This document shows positions 1 to 7,120 of a stretch of 10,929 bases of DNA, piece by piece. The stretch covers positions 1 through 10,929 of the forward strand of contig JBKJVF010000258.1 of NCBI GenBank assembly GCA_046589965.1. Direction: 5' to 3'. The first letter of the stretch is position 1; the number at the start of each line of letters is the position of its first letter. This DNA is from JAJNPS01 sp046589965 (GTDB lineage: Bacteria > Pseudomonadota > Alphaproteobacteria > Rhodobacterales > Rhodobacteraceae). The position numbers and the translations under genes are program-made. The notes below the pieces were generated by a model. It had not been told where the DNA came from. It made no database searches and saw only the letters and a list, made by a program, of their open reading frames with translations.

Positions 1-212
1 GGCGCAAAACCAATTGCGCGAAGAACTGCAGCAAAGGCTTCGATCTGATGCTCGAGACCGACCCGGTCTTCGGGATCAAAGTTTTCGGCCTGGCTTGACA
101 TCGCCTTGAGCTGAATATTCCGGTTTGAAATTGGCGCGCTAAACGTCACGGCGATTGGGCGACCCGACTGCGCGGCGGCGGTGATCGCCACATTGCCGTC
201 CGCTGAACACAT
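1..212 (-). CDS. Unrecognised protein, N-terminal part only (cut by the left edge)
   Basis: An open minus-strand frame enters from the left edge and stays open back to a TGA at 273-275. Starting from the ATG at 212 it gives about 70 residues, including DGNVAITAAAQSGRPIAVTF and, further on, ENFDPEDRVGLEHQIEAFAA. The composition looks like an ordinary soluble or exported protein and the codons are GC-rich at the third position, so the frame is probably real. The start is uncertain. A TTG at 251 is preceded by AAAGG and GGGG and would add 13 residues; the ATG at 101 has AAGG only 2 bases upstream, too close for normal use. The gene lies about 110 bases downstream of the MFS transporter on the same strand and may be co-transcribed with it. 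I do not recognise the family and the C-terminus is missing. Confidence 0.5.
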   Translation of the reverse strand, partial: MCSADGNVAITAAAQSGRPIAVTFSAPISNRNIQLKAMSSQAENFDPEDRVGLEHQIEAFAAVLRAIGFA

Positions 213-325
213 CACGCCGATCGCGCCGCCAGCGACAACCCGAGTTGCCAAAGCGCGCCCCGCCTTTGAACGTCACGCCAGAGAAATGTGCGCCATGGTT
301 AAAGGCCGCGAGGCGTGCGGGACGA

Positions 326-1534
326 TCACGCCCGTCGTGCCTCGGATTGGGCTTGGGCGGTGTCCGCTGGTGCTGTCGCGACTGCCGGGGCGAGGGCGGC
401 AACGGATAGCAGGAGCCCGGAAAGTGCGATGAAAATCGCCGGGAACCCCACCTGTTCTGCCATGACACCGATCACTGTCGGCGCAACCAGCATCCCGCCA
501 TAGCCGATGAACGATACTGCCGCGATGGCCGCGCCGGGGTTCGCGCCGCCTTGTCGCCCGGCTGCAGAAAACAGGATCGGCACGAGGTTCGCCAGTCCGA
601 TGCCGCACAGCGCAAATCCGGCAAGGGCGAAGGCCGTCGAGGGCGCAAGCGCAGCCAGCGTCATCCCCGCTGCAGCGATGGCCGCCGAGGCGCGCAGAAG
701 TGGTACCGCGCCAACCCGGTTGCGCACCGCATCGCCACAGAACCGCATCGCCGCCATGCAGGCAGAGAACAAGGCAAAGGCCATTCCAGACACCGCCACC
801 GGCGCGCCGTGGTCTGACGACAAGTAGAGCGCGCTCCAGTCCAGCACCGCGCTTTCAGGAACGAAGGCCAAAAGAGCCATCAACCCGATAAGGTAGATCG
901 TCCAACCCTGTCGCCACATTCCGGTCCCGATTGTTGCGGCCTTGGCATCGACGGTCGCTGGCGCGCCAGAAAGCCGCGACCAACTGACGATCACCACGGC
1001 AAGGGAAATCGCCGATACCGTCAGCGCATGACCGCCGGTGCCAAGCGCCGCTATGCCCGGCCCGCCCAAGGCACCGCCCAGAAATCCGCCGACACTCCAG
1101 AATCCATGGGTCGAGGACATAATCGCCCGCCCTGACGCCAGCTCCAGTTCGAAGGCATTGGCGTTTGTCGCGACGTCCATCATGGCAATGCTGGCCCCCA
1201 TCGCCGCCATGGCGACGGCGAGTGTCACAACATCCGGCGACAGGACAGCCGCAGGCAGGGCCAAAGCGCAGCAAACCGCCGTGCCGCGCACCATCGCCCG
1301 CGACCCGTGCCGTGCCGTCAACCGCCCGGACAGACACATCGCCGCCATCGCCCCGATCCCCATTCCAAAGATCAGAAGACCGAGCACCGACTCGGTGATG
1401 CTGTGACGCGAAAGCAGCAGGGGTATCTGTGGCGCCCAAGACCCGAGGATGGCACCGTTCAGCAGAAAAAGCGCGGAGACGGCAATCCGCCCTTTGCGTG
1501 CAGTGACGGAATCAAGCGGCATGGGAAAATCCAT
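326..1534 (-). CDS. MFS transporter, YbjJ-like
   Basis: This is a 402-residue inner-membrane protein of the major facilitator superfamily, the usual length for a 12-helix carrier. It has many hydrophobic segments starting with FLLNGAILGSWAPQIP (residues 23-38). The loop SGRLTARHGSR (69-79) corresponds to the conserved cytoplasmic motif between helices 2 and 3. The pattern 'NG...GSWAPQIP' resembles the YbjJ subgroup, whose substrates are poorly known. The frame stays open upstream to 1768, but that extension (MAVGLFVRGK...) is arginine/serine-rich with no membrane character, so I start at ATG 1534; ATG 1522 is an equal alternative. No clear Shine-Dalgarno precedes either. It follows the LacI-type regulator gene on the same strand after 328 bases, so it probably has its own promoter. 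The substrate cannot be inferred. The MFS assignment is firm, the subgroup less so. Confidence 0.85.
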   Translation of the reverse strand: MDFPMPLDSVTARKGRIAVSALFLLNGAILGSWAPQIPLLLSRHSITESVLGLLIFGMGIGAMAAMCLSGRLTARHGSRAMVRGTAVCCALALPAAVLSPDVVTLAVAMAAMGASIAMMDVATNANAFELELASGRAIMSSTHGFWSVGGFLGGALGGPGIAALGTGGHALTVSAISLAVVIVSWSRLSGAPATVDAKAATIGTGMWRQGWTIYLIGLMALLAFVPESAVLDWSALYLSSDHGAPVAVSGMAFALFSACMAAMRFCGDAVRNRVGAVPLLRASAAIAAAGMTLAALAPSTAFALAGFALCGIGLANLVPILFSAAGRQGGANPGAAIAAVSFIGYGGMLVAPTVIGVMAEQVGFPAIFIALSGLLLSVAALAPAVATAPADTAQAQSEARRA

Positions 1535-1862
1535 TTGCGATAATCGAAATTTCCCCAAAACGGCCGGGGCTCGATAGAAAAGTCGCCTGAATCTGCCCTC
1601 TGTGGCAAGTGTTTTTTGCCCCAAGTAGTGACTGTGGTCGCGGATACTCCCGGAGCGGGGCGCGCTACTGTGCGAAGTCGAACCATCCTGGCCCGGCAGC
1701 GACGTTTTTGCAGCGCTTCGGACAGACCTGCCCGGCGGCTTTCCGCGGACGAAAAGCCCGACAGCCAAGGAGCGGTATCAGGCTCGCGCATCACCGTTGC
1801 GGCCACCCTCGCAACTTCGTCCGGGCAATCATAGCCCCTCTACAGGCTCTACATCGATCCCC
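1535..1862. other. Intergenic region between the regulator and the MFS gene
   Basis: This region of 328 bases holds no ORF with protein-like composition; frames that cross it are arginine/proline-rich and run into the flanking genes in the wrong frame. A small inverted repeat GTTGCG/CGCAAC (1796-1801 and 1810-1815, 8-base loop) lies downstream of the regulator gene but has no T-run on either side, so it is not a convincing terminator. A short direct repeat CTCTACA occurs at 1838-1844 and 1847-1853. The promoter of the MFS gene should lie here, but I see no clear -35/-10 pair. Confidence 0.5.
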
Positions 1863-2897
1863 TCAGCGCACTGGGATGTTTTCGCGCAAGATGATGCGTG
1901 GTTCGATGTATTTCATGGTCAGAAAGGGCGCGGTCGAGGCTATCGAACCCAAAAGCTGGATCACCGCCTGTTCCCCCGTCAGCCTTGCATTCTGATCAAT
2001 CACCACATCAATCACGTCTTCGGCCAGAAAGCGGCGGGTCGCGTTGGTCAGATCGTGAAAGATCACAAAGGGGCGTGGGCTGCCCAGTTCTGCCACCGCG
2101 CGTGCAATGCCGGATCGCCCGGCCCCGACGCAGTAGATCCCCACGACATCGGAGCGACTGCTGAGCAACCGCGATGAGGCGTTGTAGGATTGGGTGTTGT
2201 CTTCGTCTGTCTCGATCGCTGACAGCAGTTGCAGTCCGGGAAACTGTTTGGTGATGATCGCGCGAAAGCCGTTTTCGCGTTCTTCATGTCCGTGATAGGC
2301 GCGCGATCCCAAAAACAATCCTACCGAGCCGATGGTTGTTCGCGCCATGCGTCCCATCACCAGTCCTGCCGTGCGCCCCGCAACCCGATTGTCGACGCCC
2401 ACATAAGCGGATCGCGGAGTTGACAGCACGTCAGAGGCGATCGTGATGATCCGGACCCCTGCCTCCGACAACTGGCGGATCGCGTTGCGGGTGATGGGAT
2501 GGTCAACGGTGATCAGTCCCACGCCGCTTGTATGCAGCGAGGTTTTTTCAAGCGCCTTCACCAGCGCTTCCGGGGAAAGACCGTCGACCGAATGGATCGT
2601 ACATGTCGCCACCAAGGGAAGCTTCGATGCAAAATCACGAATCGTATCGGCAAGGTTATGCATGAATTCGCTGCGGCCCGACGGGATGAAGAACTCCAGA
2701 TGCGCCGGGCGGGAGGGCAGGGTGACCTTGTCCTCGCTTGGCAGGTAGCCAAGCGCCTTGGCAGCCATGTTGACGCGTTGTCGGTTCGCGGCAGACACGC
2801 CCGTGCGGCCATTCAAAACGCGGTCCACCGTGGCTGTGGAAACCTCGGCCCGGTTCGCGATATCGGTGATGGTGGCCTTGCGCATGGGTGACGGCAT
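1863..2897 (-). CDS. LacI-family transcriptional regulator
   Basis: This is a DNA-binding repressor or activator of the LacI/GalR family, 344 residues (340 if ATG 2885 is used; 'MRKATITDIA' is the more typical family N-terminus, and neither start has a clear Shine-Dalgarno). The helix-turn-helix and hinge helix occupy residues about 8-50: ITDIANRAEVSTATVDRVLN followed by GVSAANRQRV and KALGYLPS. The 'VDRVLNGR' form is typical of members with a sugar-binding-protein-like effector domain. The rest (about 65-340) is that periplasmic-binding-protein-like fold, with GVGLITVDHP, YVGVDNRVAG and FVIFHDLT as recognisable strands and turns. The gene is divergent from the ABC transporter operon starting at 3302, separated by 404 bases rich in dyads. 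Regulation of that operon and of itself, with the transported sugar as effector, is the likely role. The neighbour relationship is seen; the regulatory role is inferred. Confidence 0.92.
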   Translation of the reverse strand: MPSPMRKATITDIANRAEVSTATVDRVLNGRTGVSAANRQRVNMAAKALGYLPSEDKVTLPSRPAHLEFFIPSGRSEFMHNLADTIRDFASKLPLVATCTIHSVDGLSPEALVKALEKTSLHTSGVGLITVDHPITRNAIRQLSEAGVRIITIASDVLSTPRSAYVGVDNRVAGRTAGLVMGRMARTTIGSVGLFLGSRAYHGHEERENGFRAIITKQFPGLQLLSAIETDEDNTQSYNASSRLLSSRSDVVGIYCVGAGRSGIARAVAELGSPRPFVIFHDLTNATRRFLAEDVIDVVIDQNARLTGEQAVIQLLGSIASTAPFLTMKYIEPRIILRENIPVR

Positions 2898-2958
2898 CCA
2901 CGGATCAAATGCAGGAAGTTGACGTACGAGGATTGCAGCGAGAGAAGTCTAACACATC

Positions 2959-2986
2959 AGTCTGGTTCATGGAACGCAATCAGACT
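2959..2986. promoter_or_regulatory. Inverted repeat AGTCTG/CAGACT, possible operator
   Basis: AGTCTG (2959-2964) and its exact reverse complement CAGACT (2981-2986) flank a 16-base spacer. The spacer begins with a shorter dyad, GTTC-ATG-GAAC (2965-2975). The element lies about 60-90 bases upstream of the regulator start, a position suited to autoregulation. It lacks the central CG of classic LacI-family operators, so the role is inferred from position only. Confidence 0.3.
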
Positions 2987-3013
2987 CAAGATGTCCATCT
3001 CGCGGATCATCCC

Positions 3014-3042
3014 AAGACAAAAGTTTTCAACTATATGATAAT
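3014..3042 (+). promoter_or_regulatory. Possible sigma-70 promoter for the ABC operon
   Basis: AAGACA (3014-3019) and GATAAT (3037-3042) are separated by 17 bases and match TTGACA/TATAAT at 4 and 5 of 6 positions. The -10 lies inside the AT-rich dyad at 3018-3056, so a repressor bound there would block it. Transcription from it would give an untranslated leader of about 250 bases. The assignment is weak; alphaproteobacterial promoters often diverge from consensus. Confidence 0.3.
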
Positions 3043-3056
3043 AGGAAGAACTTTTG
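3018..3056. promoter_or_regulatory. AT-rich nested dyad, candidate operator
   Basis: CAAAAGTT (3018-3025) is the exact reverse complement of AACTTTTG (3049-3056). Inside lies a second, almost co-centred pair, CTAT (3031-3034) and ATAG (3041-3044), with 5- and 4-base gaps between the arms. This nested, AT-rich symmetry in otherwise GC-rich DNA between divergent regulator and transporter genes suggests a protein-binding site. The LacI-type regulator encoded next to it is the obvious candidate, but this is inference. Confidence 0.4.
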
Positions 3057-3165
3057 AGATATAGGTGGCGGGTTCAACTGAGGACGCGTTTGGTTGCGCC
3101 TTCTGATGCGTGAGGATCTGATGTGATTTGATGTAAGTCGAGTTTGCGTTCCGGGTGCTTGTCCA

Positions 3166-3179
3166 TCACCACTTGGTGA
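3166..3179. promoter_or_regulatory. 14-bp palindrome TCACCACTTGGTGA, candidate operator
   Basis: TCACCA and TGGTGA are perfect reverse complements around a 2-base centre. The site lies about 125 bases upstream of the binding-protein start codon. Its length fits a dimeric repressor half-site pair, but a single 14-bp palindrome could occur by chance. Confidence 0.3.
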
Positions 3180-3250
3180 ACGAGAGTGCAGGTCGAATTC
3201 TTGACCAAATCAATGCACCGACGCCGCGCAAAACAGGCACGGCGGAGTGA

Positions 3251-3276
3251 CAAAGCGAAACGGGCCGCTTTGCCCG
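3251..3276 (+). other. Two mutually exclusive small hairpins in the leader
   Basis: CAAAGCG (3251-3257) pairs with CGCTTTG (3266-3272) across an 8-base loop. Alternatively CGGGC (3261-3265) pairs with GCCCG (3272-3276) across CGCTTT. The two share bases and cannot form together. They end 12 bases before the ribosome-binding site of the binding-protein gene, so they could affect translation, though neither hides the site itself. Confidence 0.25.
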
Positions 3277-3288
3277 GTACCTGTCGAT

Positions 3289-3295
3289 GGAGGAG
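3289..3295 (+). promoter_or_regulatory. Strong ribosome-binding site that fixes the start at 3302
   Basis: GGAGGAG lies 6 bases before the ATG at 3302. An in-frame ATG at 3287 would place this site just inside the gene, so the 3302 start is preferred; it also puts the signal peptide at the N-terminus. Confidence 0.8.
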
Positions 3296-3301
3296 AACAC
3301 G

Positions 3302-4243
3302 ATGCTCAGACGAACCCTTTTAGGCATGACGACTGCTGCGATTGCCTTTGTGGCGACCAGCACGATCGCACTTGCCGAAGGCAAGACCTTTTACTGGGTC
3401 TCGCATGGCTCACCCGCCGACCCGGTCTGGACCTACTTTCTGGACGGGGCAAACCGTTGGGCAGCCGACACCGGCAATACCGTCAACACCTCGTTTCATT
3501 CCGGTGACGTCCCATCGCACCAAGAAGCCGTGCGTGCCGCCATCGCTTCGGGTGCCGACGGGATCGTGACATCCAGTCCTGATCCAGGTTCGCTGGTCGA
3601 GGTGGCTGCCGAGGCAAATGCCGCTGGCATTCCGATCATCAACATGAACACACCCGACCCGACGGCGAGTTTTGATGCCTATGTCGGCGCCGATCTGGAG
3701 GTGGTGGGTGCCGGTTGGGCGCAGTATCTGGTGGACAAGGGTCTGGTGAAGGAAGGCGATTTCGTTTGGATGCCGGTCGAGGTGCCTGGTGCCACCTACG
3801 GCGTGCAGGAAGAGGCGGGCATCGCCTCGGTGTTCACACCGCTGAACATCACTTGGGAAGTCACCGATGCCACCCTTGATCAGGCCGAAATCATCACCCG
3901 GATGTCCGATTACCTGACCGCTAACCGCACCAAGGTGAACGCGATCATCGGATTGGGCGATCTGGTCACGGGATCCATTGCGCGGGTCTTTGACCAGGTC
4001 GGCGTCAAAGCCGGCGAAATCCCGGTGGTGGGCTGGGGCAATTCGCTTGATACGACGCAAGAGGTGCTGAACGGCTATGTGAACGCGGCACAATGGCAGG
4101 ATCCCCAAGCCACAAGCTATGTCGCGCTGTCACTGGCGGCGATGCAGGCGGGCGGCACGCCAGCTGCTTTCGACGTGATCACCGGTGCGCTTTATGAAAA
4201 AGACACCGCTCAGGTCTATGACGACATCATGAGCGGCAAGTAA
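3302..4243 (+). CDS. Periplasmic sugar-binding protein of an ABC importer
   Basis: This 313-residue exported protein captures a small carbohydrate in the periplasm and delivers it to the permease encoded downstream. It begins with a signal peptide: MLRR, a hydrophobic core, and a cleavage site after STIALA (residue 25). The mature part shows the RbsB/FrcB-like type I binding-protein fold: FYWVSHGSPADPVW in the first strand and loop, AIASGADGIVTSSPDP, AAGIPIINMNTPD, DAYVGADLEVVGAGWAQYLV and a second-domain IIGLGDLVTG and VVGWGNSLDT. Asp and Trp residues in these loops are typical sugar contacts. The length is normal for the family. It is the first gene of the operon and has the strongest ribosome-binding site, as expected for the protein needed in excess. 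The ligand cannot be deduced; the family includes binders of ribose, fructose, xylose, polyols and autoinducer-like compounds. Confidence 0.92.
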   Translation: MLRRTLLGMTTAAIAFVATSTIALAEGKTFYWVSHGSPADPVWTYFLDGANRWAADTGNTVNTSFHSGDVPSHQEAVRAAIASGADGIVTSSPDPGSLVEVAAEANAAGIPIINMNTPDPTASFDAYVGADLEVVGAGWAQYLVDKGLVKEGDFVWMPVEVPGATYGVQEEAGIASVFTPLNITWEVTDATLDQAEIITRMSDYLTANRTKVNAIIGLGDLVTGSIARVFDQVGVKAGEIPVVGWGNSLDTTQEVLNGYVNAAQWQDPQATSYVALSLAAMQAGGTPAAFDVITGALYEKDTAQVYDDIMSGK

Positions 4244-4249
4244 CCGACC

Positions 4250-4280
4250 CGGCCCCGCGGTCAAGCTGACTGCGGGGCCG
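4250..4280 (+). other. Intercistronic hairpin between binding-protein and permease genes
   Basis: A 14-bp stem (4250-4263 with 4267-4280, one G-U pair, 3-base loop AGC) starts 6 bases after the binding-protein stop codon. The outer arms are CGGCCCCGC and GCGGGGCCG. There is no T-run after it, so it is unlikely to be a full intrinsic terminator. In binding-protein operons such structures commonly protect the 3' end of the upstream message or attenuate transcription, giving more binding protein than permease. Confidence 0.75.
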
Positions 4281-4344
4281 ATCCGGCCAATACTGGCTCG
4301 TCTGCGCGGCAATGAAAGCCGTTCCCCCCAAAGTGTCATAAGGA

Positions 4345-5337
4345 ATGGTCTTGGAAACCCAAAATTTTGCCAAGCGCGTGTTTGCCCGACCCGAAGCCGG
4401 TCCTGCCATTCTGCTGGCGCTGTTGATCGTGATCTTTACATCCATCAACCCTGCTTTCCTTTCGGTCCTCAACATCTCCAACACCCTGGCTTTCACGGTC
4501 GAACTCGGCCTCATCGCCCTGGCCATGACGCTTTTGATGACCGCGGGGGAGTTTGACCTTTCTGTCGGCGCCGTCTTTGGCCTGACGCCTGTTCTGATGT
4601 GGGGTCTTTTCAACACCGGCGCGACGTCACTCGAGGTGGCGTTCCTGATCGCGACCGCTGTTGCTTGCCTGATCGGCTTTGTGAACGGCTGGTTCGTGAC
4701 CGCGCTGAAAATTCCGTCCTTCCTGGTGACGCTGGGAATGCTGCTGGTGGCGCGGGGCACCGCTTTGTACATCACCGACGGCTTCCCGCAACGCACCTGG
4801 AACGCCGAGGGGGAATGGCTTGCCTCTGCACTGGTGGGCGACGTCAAGTTCGGGGCCTTGCGGCTTTACATGTCTCTGTTCTGGTTCATCGCCTTTGCCG
4901 TTTTGCTTCACTATGTGCTGACTGGAACGCGGGTCGGCAACTGGATTCAGGCAGCCGGGGGCAATGCCAATTCGGCGGCGGCGCGCGGGGTGAATGTGGC
5001 GCGCACCAAGATCGGGCTCTTTATGCTCAGCTCGTTTTTGTCAGGCTTTGCCGGTATCATCAGTTCCATCCGCACCTCGGCTGCCAACCCCAATTCAGGC
5101 ACAGGCTATGAACTCGAGGTGATTGCCATGGTGGTGATCGGCGGCACGTCGCTTTTGGGCGGGCGCGGCACCATCATCGGGACCATCCTTGGGATCTTTA
5201 TCCTGCGACTGATGCGCAACGGCATCGTGATGATCGGCGTGCCCGGACTGGCCTACAACATCTTTATCGGCGCGATCATCCTTGGCATGATGGCGCTGCA
5301 TTCCTGGCTTGATCGCCGCAACCAGTCGGGTGGCTGA
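4345..5337 (+). CDS. ABC transporter permease, RbsC/FrcC type
   Basis: This 330-residue inner-membrane protein forms, as a homodimer, the translocation channel of the carbohydrate importer. It belongs to the BPD_transp_2 permease family: hydrophobic helices throughout, the conserved GEFDLSVGAVFG (about 68-79, compare GGIDLSVG in RbsC), IPSFLVTLGMLLVARGTAL in the centre, and near the C-terminus GGTSLLGGRGTIIGTILG, the cytoplasmic loop that contacts the ATPase. GGNANSAAARGVNV also matches a family signature. The length is normal. The AAGGA at 4340-4344 abuts the ATG at 4345 directly; a TTG at 4351 would have ideal 6-base spacing, so the protein may start two codons later. It lies 101 bases after the binding-protein gene and 2 bases before the ATPase gene. 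Confidence 0.92.
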   Translation: MVLETQNFAKRVFARPEAGPAILLALLIVIFTSINPAFLSVLNISNTLAFTVELGLIALAMTLLMTAGEFDLSVGAVFGLTPVLMWGLFNTGATSLEVAFLIATAVACLIGFVNGWFVTALKIPSFLVTLGMLLVARGTALYITDGFPQRTWNAEGEWLASALVGDVKFGALRLYMSLFWFIAFAVLLHYVLTGTRVGNWIQAAGGNANSAAARGVNVARTKIGLFMLSSFLSGFAGIISSIRTSAANPNSGTGYELEVIAMVVIGGTSLLGGRGTIIGTILGIFILRLMRNGIVMIGVPGLAYNIFIGAIILGMMALHSWLDRRNQSGG

Positions 5338-5339
5338 GC

Positions 5340-6095
5340 ATGACCGAAGAATTGATCCGCATGGTCAACATCACCAAATTCTATGGCCGGGTAAAGGCGC
5401 TGGATGGGGTCAATCTGACCGTCAACCGGGGCGAGGTCGTGGGCCTTTTGGGCGACAATGGCGCAGGCAAATCCACCCTGATCAAGGTTCTGTCCGGGGC
5501 CGTCCCCTCCACTAGTGGCGAGATTTTCGTCCGCGGCAAACGGATTGAGATGAAAAGCACGACGGATGCCATCGCCAACGGGATCGAGACGATCTACCAG
5601 GATTCCGCGCTGGTCACCCAGCTTTCGATCGCGCGCAACCTGTTTCTGGGCCGCGAGCCGGTCCGCGGTGGCAGGTTTTTTGACCGGCTGGACCTGCCGA
5701 TGATGGAACGGGTTGCCTCCGACCTGCTGAAACAGGTGGGCATTTCCAAGAACATCCCGGCTTCAACGCCTATTTCTGCGCTGTCCGGAGGGGAACGCCA
5801 GGCCGTGGCCATCGCCCGCGCCATGCATTTCGACAGCGACCTGATCATCCTGGACGAGCCGACAAACAATCTGGGCGTTGCTGAAACCCAAGGCGTGCTG
5901 AAATTCGTGCGGACTGCCCGAGATACGGGGCATTCCTGCGTGTTCATCGCGCATAACATCCATCACGTCTTTCAGGTCGTGGACCGCATCGCCGTGATGC
6001 GACTGGGGCGGGTCGTCGTGGACGACATCGACCCCAAGACCACGTCCGTCGAAGAGGTTGAACGCATCATCACCGGCATGGAAGAAATCGCCTGA
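5340..6095 (+). CDS. Sugar ABC transporter ATPase, single-domain (FrcA-like)
   Basis: This 251-residue ATP-binding subunit powers the importer at the cytoplasmic face of the membrane. All hallmarks are present: Walker A GDNGAGKST (38-46), Q-loop Gln87 in YQD, signature LSGGE (148-152, Glu in place of the usual Gln), Walker B LIILDEP (168-174) and switch His205 in FIAHN. It carries one nucleotide-binding domain, unlike the tandem RbsA/XylG proteins, and so is more like the fructose transporter ATPase FrcA; it would act as a homodimer. The start ATG lies 2 bases after the permease stop codon and the stop overlaps the next gene by 1 base (TGATG), so the genes are probably translationally coupled. 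Confidence 0.95.
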   Translation: MTEELIRMVNITKFYGRVKALDGVNLTVNRGEVVGLLGDNGAGKSTLIKVLSGAVPSTSGEIFVRGKRIEMKSTTDAIANGIETIYQDSALVTQLSIARNLFLGREPVRGGRFFDRLDLPMMERVASDLLKQVGISKNIPASTPISALSGGERQAVAIARAMHFDSDLIILDEPTNNLGVAETQGVLKFVRTARDTGHSCVFIAHNIHHVFQVVDRIAVMRLGRVVVDDIDPKTTSVEEVERIITGMEEIA

Positions 6096-7120
6096 TGGCT
6101 GCAAGACCCCTGATCCTCTGCTCACCAGAGCCGCGCAGTCTGGAGATGATCTTTACCGAAGCAGCCCGTGCCAAGCTCGATAGCCGCTATCGCCTGATCG
6201 AGGTTGCAACAGATGGCTTGGCGGACCTGCCGGATGTGACGCTGGCGGAGGTCAGCTATGTGCTGGGGCAGCCGCCCATTCCCGCCGATCTCTTGGCGCG
6301 CATGACCGGGTTGAAGGCTGTGCTGAATGTCGAAAGCAACCTTTACCCTAACATGCCTTACGACATCCTGTTTCAGCGCGGGATTTATGTGCTGACAACA
6401 GGGGCGGTCTTTGCCGAGCCGGTTGCCGAGATCGGCCTGGCCTTTGCGCTGAGCCTCATGCGTGACGTCGTCGAAGCAGATCTGGCCTTTCGTGAGGGCC
6501 GCGAGCTTTGGGGGTTCGAAGGCAACGGCCGCGCACGCCTGCTGACCGGCGCAACGGTCGGGCTGATCGGCTTTGGCGAACTTGGTCGCGCCCTTAATCG
6601 GGTGCTGGAAGGGTTCCGCCCGGTGGTCAAGGTTTATGACCCCTGGTTGCCGCCGTCAGTAATCCGCGACCATCGCGCGACCCCGGCTGGTCTGAACGAA
6701 GTGCTGGAAAGCGCGGATGTGGTCTTTTGCGTCGCCTCGGTCACGGGTGAGAACGAAGGCTTTCTGGATGCCAGCCATTTTGCGCGGATGAAACCGGGCG
6801 CCGCGTTTATCCTGCTCAGCCGCGCGGGTGTTGTGAACTTTGACGCGCTCGTGGCTGCAGTCCGGTCGGGCCATATTCTGGCGGCCAGCGATGTGTTCCC
6901 CGAAGAACCGCTTGCTGCAGATCATCCGGTGCGCGGGCTGAAAGGGTTTCTCAGATCGGCCCATCGGGCAGGGGCTCTCGATATCGCGATGAAGCGGATG
7001 GGTGACATGGTTCTTGAAGATATGGATTTGATGGACCGGGACCTGCCGCCACTGCGTTGCAGACGGGCAGAGCGTGAAACGGCCAGCAAGATGCGTTCCA
7101 AACCGGTGGTCAAGACCTGA
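6095..7120 (+). CDS. D-2-hydroxyacid dehydrogenase, NAD(P)-dependent
   Basis: This 341-residue cytoplasmic oxidoreductase belongs to the D-isomer-specific 2-hydroxyacid dehydrogenase family, which interconverts 2-hydroxy acids and 2-keto acids with NAD(H) or NADP(H). The Rossmann motif GFGELG is at 159-164 and the cofactor-ribose Asp is probably D182 in VYDPW, which favours NAD over NADP. The catalytic trio is complete: Arg243 in LLSRAGVVN, Glu271 in DVFPEEP and His290 in SAHRAG. The N-terminal part (1-110) is the substrate domain. The C-terminal 30 residues (PLRCRRAERETASKMRSK...) are basic and look like an extra tail. It overlaps the ATPase gene by 1 base, so it belongs to the uptake operon and probably acts on the imported compound or a product of it. 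Glyoxylate/hydroxypyruvate reductase or phosphoglycerate dehydrogenase-like activity is possible; the substrate is unknown. Confidence 0.88.
   Translation: MAARPLILCSPEPRSLEMIFTEAARAKLDSRYRLIEVATDGLADLPDVTLAEVSYVLGQPPIPADLLARMTGLKAVLNVESNLYPNMPYDILFQRGIYVLTTGAVFAEPVAEIGLAFALSLMRDVVEADLAFREGRELWGFEGNGRARLLTGATVGLIGFGELGRALNRVLEGFRPVVKVYDPWLPPSVIRDHRATPAGLNEVLESADVVFCVASVTGENEGFLDASHFARMKPGAAFILLSRAGVVNFDALVAAVRSGHILAASDVFPEEPLAADHPVRGLKGFLRSAHRAGALDIAMKRMGDMVLEDMDLMDRDLPPLRCRRAERETASKMRSKPVVKT

Larger units (their letters stand above)
2898..3301. promoter_or_regulatory. Divergent regulatory region between the LacI-type regulator and the ABC operon
   Basis: These 404 bases contain no plausible gene. 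The region is locally AT-rich around 3018-3060, unlike the neighbouring genes, and holds several inverted repeats listed separately. It must contain the promoters of both the regulator (minus) and the transporter operon (plus), and probably the regulator's operators. Confidence 0.7.

Noticed and set aside
1459..1806. Minus-strand ORF of 115 codons between the regulator and the MFS gene
   Set aside because: It overlaps the MFS start in another frame and is rich in Arg and Pro with no family resemblance; most of it is probably intergenic.
1796..1815. Hairpin GTTGCG/CGCAAC as terminator of the regulator gene
   Set aside because: The stem is only 6 bp and no T-run follows on the minus strand.
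3410..4108. 232-codon minus-strand ORF opposite the binding-protein gene
   Set aside because: It is His/Gly/Asp-rich antisense of a clearly identified gene, a common artefact in GC-rich DNA.
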